Made by a program: the position numbers and the translations under genes. From assembly GCF_024298865.1 (NCBI RefSeq), contig NZ_CP101164.1, positions 1-64,000 on the forward strand: DNA of 64,000 bases, written 5' to 3'. Every line of letters starts with the position of its first letter. The first letter of the stretch is position 1. Below, in pieces: positions 61,101-64,000 of this stretch. The DNA comes from Halorarius halobius. GTDB taxonomy: Archaea > Halobacteriota > Halobacteria > Halobacteriales > Haloarculaceae. Below the pieces are notes generated by a model. The model ran no database searches. It was given only the letters and a program-made list of their open reading frames with translations, and was not told the DNA's origin.

Positions 61101-62368
61101 AATCGATTACCGAACCTCCGGAGAATTTTGACGAACTCGTCAAAGATCTCCTCCTTCATTATACGCTGAAGATTGTCCACGAAGACGACGATGGCATTGT
61201 TCCGGTAGCCTTTGAAGCAGAAGACGAGAGACCGCTCCTTGAACGACTGGAAACCGAATTTACTCAGATATTTGGTGATGAGGCACAGAATCGACTTGCA
61301 GAAGCCGACCAATTGCTCGGGGACAGACAACCCGATTCAGGTGCTTACCCCAACATACAGTCGTGGATTGAGGACGACCTCTTCGATTACCAGCTCCGAA
61401 AATTCAATAACGTCCCTGTTATTTGGCGGCTTACTACAGAAAGACTCGTCTCAGACCCTAAGGGGGAGGGTTTTGCCTGTCTAGTAGATTATCATCAGCT
61501 TGATGCGAGTCTCTTTGATCGGATTGAGTCCCGCTACCTTGAGCCACTCAAGACTGAATATCGCGAACGCAGGGCTGCTGCAGACCAGCGTCGCTCTGAT
61601 AGTTCACTTTCAACAACCGAACAAGCAGAAGCAGCGGAGGAGTACGAGTACTACGAGAGCGCACTTGCTCAAATTAACGAGTTCCAGACTGCGGCTCTTC
61701 AACTAAGCTCTTCTCATTCACCAGAAAGAGACGAAGACTCTCAATCAGTAGCCGCTGAACTTAAGCCGAAAGTTACAGAGTTCCGAGAGCGTACCGCTGA
61801 ACGGCTTGAAACACTGGATCAACTTGTTGATGAAATGGATCCTGACGAGTTCGAGGATCGCTTCAGCCCAACATTCCTTGAACGAGTGAGTGAAAACCGA
61901 GACGAATGGCTGGATGCACTTGAGGATCTTGAAACCGCCTGTGAAGCGTACAGTCAGGAAGAATCATCGGTTGTTGAGGCCCATCTCTATGATCTCTTCT
62001 CCTATTTCGATGATCTTGTTGGTTCAACTCACTATGGTAGTAATGGTATCTTCTTTATGAACTACTACTTCAGCAAGGGGGAGAATTTCCTTGATGCTGG
62101 CGAACCTCGTGAAGGACTCGAAGGAGAAGCACTTCTCTTGGCTAAACTTGCTGCTGAAACTGACGAAGATGTGGAACTAGGTGAAGAAATCAAAGAGGGA
62201 TGTGACCAATTATCGAAAGTTTTGCCCTCTGTTTGGAAAGAACGAGCTCTTCAGGAAGTTCTGGCTGCTGGATACGATCCCATAAAGAAGCATGGTGTTT
62301 CGATCAACATACAGCCCCTTGCCGAGCAAAATCTTGTCCCAGAAGTGGTCGACGATAAAGTTCTGTAA
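58130..62368 (+). CDS. pglX: PglX-type BREX adenine DNA methyltransferase
   Basis: A 1412-residue methyltransferase. The N-terminal 300 residues are helical. Motif I is VIDPACGSGHFLLYAF at about 313-328 (SAM binding) and the catalytic NPPYGSG is at about 517-523. The C-terminal half holds a target-recognition and helical region ending with a long acidic tail. PglX methylates a non-palindromic site in type 1 BREX to mark host DNA; it has no nuclease domain. The 3' half is AT-richer than the flanking BREX genes, which fits rapid exchange of target-recognition parts. It is transcribed divergently from the rest of the operon. Confidence 0.9.
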   Translation: MSGQSSLETKAQLDKSEREHLEDVVTDLRETVEGDIEYQLEHTYELNDKDGGGELSGEEDEIRAELVAAVQREDDEKSWEEKFERYVMGVGYTVVNRITALRCMEVRGFIDRPITQFGDSGTTPAAEKLENEKYLGPDEAKIEAYDEACRKLTDEIEILFDPESPYSIVDPDIDVFEELCRKLDDVSEEVWRADDVLGWVYEYYNASKLEELRHKRNQEGLEPEDVPPANQFYTPHWVVRMLTDNSLTKMYLEANGELPTTIEEQSTLSADERKFRDTSPAESPSLADFSTYLVPTEEEGESPTFEEPKDVRVIDPACGSGHFLLYAFDVLERIWHQERPDLARSEIPEKILRHNLHGVDLDMRACQLAAFNLYLKARGRAEKEGAEDFQMPEVGIVCADAKIANIGAASEIFDEVAEDQHDVRAALEDILEAFEDVQGLGSLLDVRGTLEEHFTTAEQPTLIESVEGPGSITKFLENLHQEVAEHRNGESFMAQDLRSFLRVLVILSQDYDVTLMNPPYGSGSGMPDVVKDYVEEHYEYTPEFYINFFEVCDHLTKENGRIGMLVPRSFMFKRSFEDFREDFIGEKGSFDFLAEYGIGVLDNATVRTVGTVVRSGESQTPDSEGSFLRLHDLESEEKEEKFLSCAFGNPVDENGIRRFYEREMSEFDMISGSPVSYWVPRNLRSLYDSDIVYDADNARVDKDSLGVVKQGLATGKDPRFTRQFWEIDDDGWIPFAKGGEDAWMLPRVGLMVNWNNNGKQIKRYGGSRPQNTQHYFQESLTYTVAKEGGRRFGYLHQNSIFGHKGSVFIPSEDIWNVLSYSNSNLFTYLMLCQTPERMWEIGEISKVPWYEGLGKIDTLKENSEEIIGLLLRLRQHDFESPYYTGPELLEPITESKPPEWYEHPHRTLVDSITSPAIDEQYSGETSLRDLAISTAKRKEWLQSEMEERAAAIDQIIFDHFDIQEEQQQVVLQEIALRTNEDPRKTPEYDPESITEPPENFDELVKDLLLHYTLKIVHEDDDGIVPVAFEAEDERPLLERLETEFTQIFGDEAQNRLAEADQLLGDRQPDSGAYPNIQSWIEDDLFDYQLRKFNNVPVIWRLTTERLVSDPKGEGFACLVDYHQLDASLFDRIESRYLEPLKTEYRERRAAADQRRSDSSLSTTEQAEAAEEYEYYESALAQINEFQTAALQLSSSHSPERDEDSQSVAAELKPKVTEFRERTAERLETLDQLVDEMDPDEFEDRFSPTFLERVSENRDEWLDALEDLETACEAYSQEESSVVEAHLYDLFSYFDDLVGSTHYGSNGIFFMNYYFSKGENFLDAGEPREGLEGEALLLAKLAAETDEDVELGEEIKEGCDQLSKVLPSVWKERALQEVLAAGYDPIKKHGVSINIQPLAEQNLVPEVVDDKVL

Positions 62369-62494
62369 TCCAACGGTAATGGCTTGACTTCGACCCCCTC
62401 GTTTCCCCTGGAACCCCGCCGGGTTCAATAGTCAAATATTGGACCCCTGATCTCTACCCATCGAACATCCTGATTTGAAAATCGTCCAGGGAAC

Positions 62495-62505
62495 GATTTA
62501 AAAAG
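62495..62505 (+). promoter_or_regulatory. TATA box for the 173-residue gene
   Basis: gatttaaaaag is centred 30 bases before ATG 62530. This suggests that the unknown gene and the helicase downstream have their own promoter and are not only read through from pglX. Confidence 0.5.
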
Positions 62506-62529
62506 CCACTACGAAGATATACTGACTAG

Positions 62530-63051
62530 ATGAGAGCAGCCATATTTACCGAGGGCTCATCAACGACGAGCCAATCTACTGAGTCTTATTCCGAATATTT
62601 TGAGGGTTCTTTCCTATCTGTAAACACTCTCGCGGACGAGCTTTCTCGCTGTTGCGATACTGAACTCCACATCCTATCGGAAACCTACGGATACGTACGG
62701 GGTGCAGACGAGGTCAAGCCTGACAACTCATTCAACGCAAAGGAGGCAACCGAACATTTTCGAGACTCCCTCCTATCTCGTCTCAATGATTTTGATGTTG
62801 TAGTACTACTCTTCACGACGGATTCCTTCGAAGAGATCGTCACTCCGCATTGGGAGCAGATTGTCGAGAACGCTAAGCCGAACTCAATTTGGTGCATCGG
62901 AACATCTCGAAAGGCACTGAACTCAGTCGATCTTGAATCGTTAGAGAGCCAGCATCCTGTTCTCATCTACCAACGACGTGGTGTCGCACGAGTTGGTAAG
63001 GAAGTACGGGAGGAACTGATAGAACACATCCGTACTCAATTAGATGAATAG
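62530..63051 (+). CDS. Unknown Rossmann-like BREX-associated protein
   Basis: A 173-residue protein I do not recognise. It begins MRAAIFTEGSSTTSQSTESY and has a strand-like DVVVLLFTTDSFEEIV, then SIWCIGTSRKAL and HPVLIYQRRGVARVGKEV, a pattern of alternating strands and helices like a Rossmann or receiver-like fold. No catalytic motif is obvious. It overlaps the helicase start by eight bases (63044 to 63051), so the two are translationally coupled and likely to act together. Its position between pglX and a BrxHII-like helicase makes it a candidate accessory factor of BREX. Confidence 0.55.
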   Translation: MRAAIFTEGSSTTSQSTESYSEYFEGSFLSVNTLADELSRCCDTELHILSETYGYVRGADEVKPDNSFNAKEATEHFRDSLLSRLNDFDVVVLLFTTDSFEEIVTPHWEQIVENAKPNSIWCIGTSRKALNSVDLESLESQHPVLIYQRRGVARVGKEVREELIEHIRTQLDE

Positions 63052-64000
63052 GGAATTCGAATCCGGCGACCGCATCAGACTCAACGGCGACCCAGCAGAG
63101 GTCATCCGTACGTACGAAGTCGGGAATCTCCCGTACCTCCGGGTCTACATTGAGGGTGATGGTGCGAAGACGGTCTGTCTCGACCATGTCTCCGTCGAAC
63201 CAAGCAGTGATGCACTCGATACCCTCGAGGATCAAGTAGCAGACCTCCACCCCCGACACGAAGCAGTCTCGTCGGAGTGGTTCGACCTCCGAACCGAGGC
63301 GCTCCAGCTCAAGATGGCCCACGAGCAGGGGCAGCTCCTGAGCATCTCGAACTCGCTCGTCCGTCTCGAACCCTACCAGCTCGCCTGTGTGAATCAGGTA
63401 ATGCAGAAGCTCCGCCAGCGAGCGCTCATCGCCGACGATGTCGGTCTCGGGAAGACCATCGAGGCGGGCCTCATCCTCAAAGAACTCGAAGCCCGCAATC
63501 GGGCCAATAGCGTCCTCTTCCTCGTTCCAGCACACCTCCAGAAGAAGTGGATTCGGGATATGGAGCGCTTCTTCGACATCGACCTCACGGTTGCGGACCG
63601 CCAGTGGGTCGACGCCGAGCGTCGACGACTCGGCGAGGAAGCGAACATCTGGGACCAGGAGGGCCAGCGTCTAGTCACCAGCATGGCGTTCCTCCGTCAA
63701 GACGAGTTCCAGTCCGAGATCGAGAACGCCTTCTGGGACGTCGCCGTCATCGACGAAGCGCACAAGGCCAGCAAGCGGGGCGAGTCCCCCAGCAAAACCT
63801 CGCTTATGGCCGAACGTGTCGCCAACCACTGTGAATCCTTGCTGTTGCTGAGTGCGACACCGCATGACGGGAAGGGTGAGGCGTTCCGATCCCTCATCAG
63901 CTATATCGACCCGTTCCTCGTCGCCGAAGACCAGGACCTCACTCGGGAGACGGTGAACCGTGTCATGATCCGGCGCGGGAAGGAGACCATCTACGACGAC
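63044..64000 (+). CDS. brxHII: SNF2-type helicase, BrxHII-like (partial, runs off the window)
   Basis: The first 319 residues of an SF2 helicase. The N-terminal part has a small beta domain (FESGDRIRLNGDPAEVIRTY). Motif I is ADDVGLGKTIEAG (131-142), motif Ia LFLVPAHLQKKW, motif II AVIDEAHKAS (235-243), and motif III LLLSATPHDGKGEAF (268-281). This is the SNF2/RapA-like type seen in BrxHII and DISARM DrmD. With two brxC genes, brxA, brxB, pglX and pglZ nearby it completes the type 5 BREX set. The start at ATG 63044 overlaps the previous stop. The 3' end lies outside the window. Confidence 0.85.
   Translation, partial: MNREFESGDRIRLNGDPAEVIRTYEVGNLPYLRVYIEGDGAKTVCLDHVSVEPSSDALDTLEDQVADLHPRHEAVSSEWFDLRTEALQLKMAHEQGQLLSISNSLVRLEPYQLACVNQVMQKLRQRALIADDVGLGKTIEAGLILKELEARNRANSVLFLVPAHLQKKWIRDMERFFDIDLTVADRQWVDAERRRLGEEANIWDQEGQRLVTSMAFLRQDEFQSEIENAFWDVAVIDEAHKASKRGESPSKTSLMAERVANHCESLLLLSATPHDGKGEAFRSLISYIDPFLVAEDQDLTRETVNRVMIRRGKETIYDD

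Noticed and set aside
1..64000. CRISPR array, tRNA or rRNA genes
   Set aside because: No regularly spaced repeat series, cloverleaf-like segment or rRNA-like sequence was found by eye.

Overview
The window reads as part of a plasmid or megaplasmid, or an integrated plasmid-like island, of a halophilic archaeon (class Halobacteria). The evidence is strongly acidic proteins rich in Asp and Glu, mostly GC-rich coding, TATA-box promoters placed for leaderless transcripts, a TATA-binding protein gene, tiny CPxCG zinc-ribbon proteins, a PAS/GAF histidine kinase of haloarchaeal style, and haloarchaeal insertion sequences. A ParA-type partition gene, a tyrosine recombinase, transposases and a dense set of nucleases, helicases and defence genes indicate accessory DNA. 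No rRNA, tRNA or CRISPR array was seen.

Layout. 0-5 kb: ParA-like partition pair behind a repeat-rich leader, a convergent tyrosine recombinase, and a DDE transposase. 5-9.4 kb: a Tat-exported lamin-tail-domain protein divergent from a CapC-like membrane protein, itself an internal duplication, and a CapB-like Mur-type ligase. This looks like a poly-gamma-glutamate-type surface polymer locus. 9.4-14.7 kb: a large sensor histidine kinase with a degenerate receiver, next to a truncated response-regulator remnant and a truncated transposase. 14.7-28.2 kb: mixed defence and maintenance genes: Mrr-type nuclease, SF1 helicase, TRAM protein, two tiny zinc ribbons, SIR2-like protein, a winged-helix/PIN pair flanked by two related hairpin repeats, a CoiA-like nuclease, and a complete IS5-family element with 17-bp terminal inverted repeats.

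28.2-35.9 kb is a minus-strand block. It holds an MrfA/MrfB-like helicase-exonuclease pair, a TraB/PrgY-type membrane protein, and a ubiquitin-like modification cassette made of a Ubl protein, a Cys-less E2-like protein and a JAB-E1 fusion. 36.1-43.6 kb carries a lone RNase H-fold exonuclease and a three-gene AddAB/RecBCD-like helicase-nuclease set. 43.9-46.9 kb has an AAA+ ATPase, a likely PD-(D/E)XK protein and a divergent TBP paralogue. From 47 kb to the end lies a BREX locus whose content (pglZ, two brxC, brxB, brxA, divergent pglX, then a SNF2-type brxHII-like helicase cut by the window edge) matches type 5 BREX. One unknown gene sits between pglX and the helicase.

Working together, as inference: the BREX genes form a translationally coupled operon (overlaps of 4 or 8 bases) diverging from pglX across a 123-bp shared promoter. 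The AddAB-like, MrfAB-like and SF1 helicases provide DNA break and adduct processing. The partition pair, the PIN/HTH pair and the recombinase support replicon maintenance. The most unusual items are the Ubl cassette with no di-glycine tail and no E2 cysteine, the fused double CapC, the TBP paralogue beside BREX, and the hairpin repeats flanking the PIN module.
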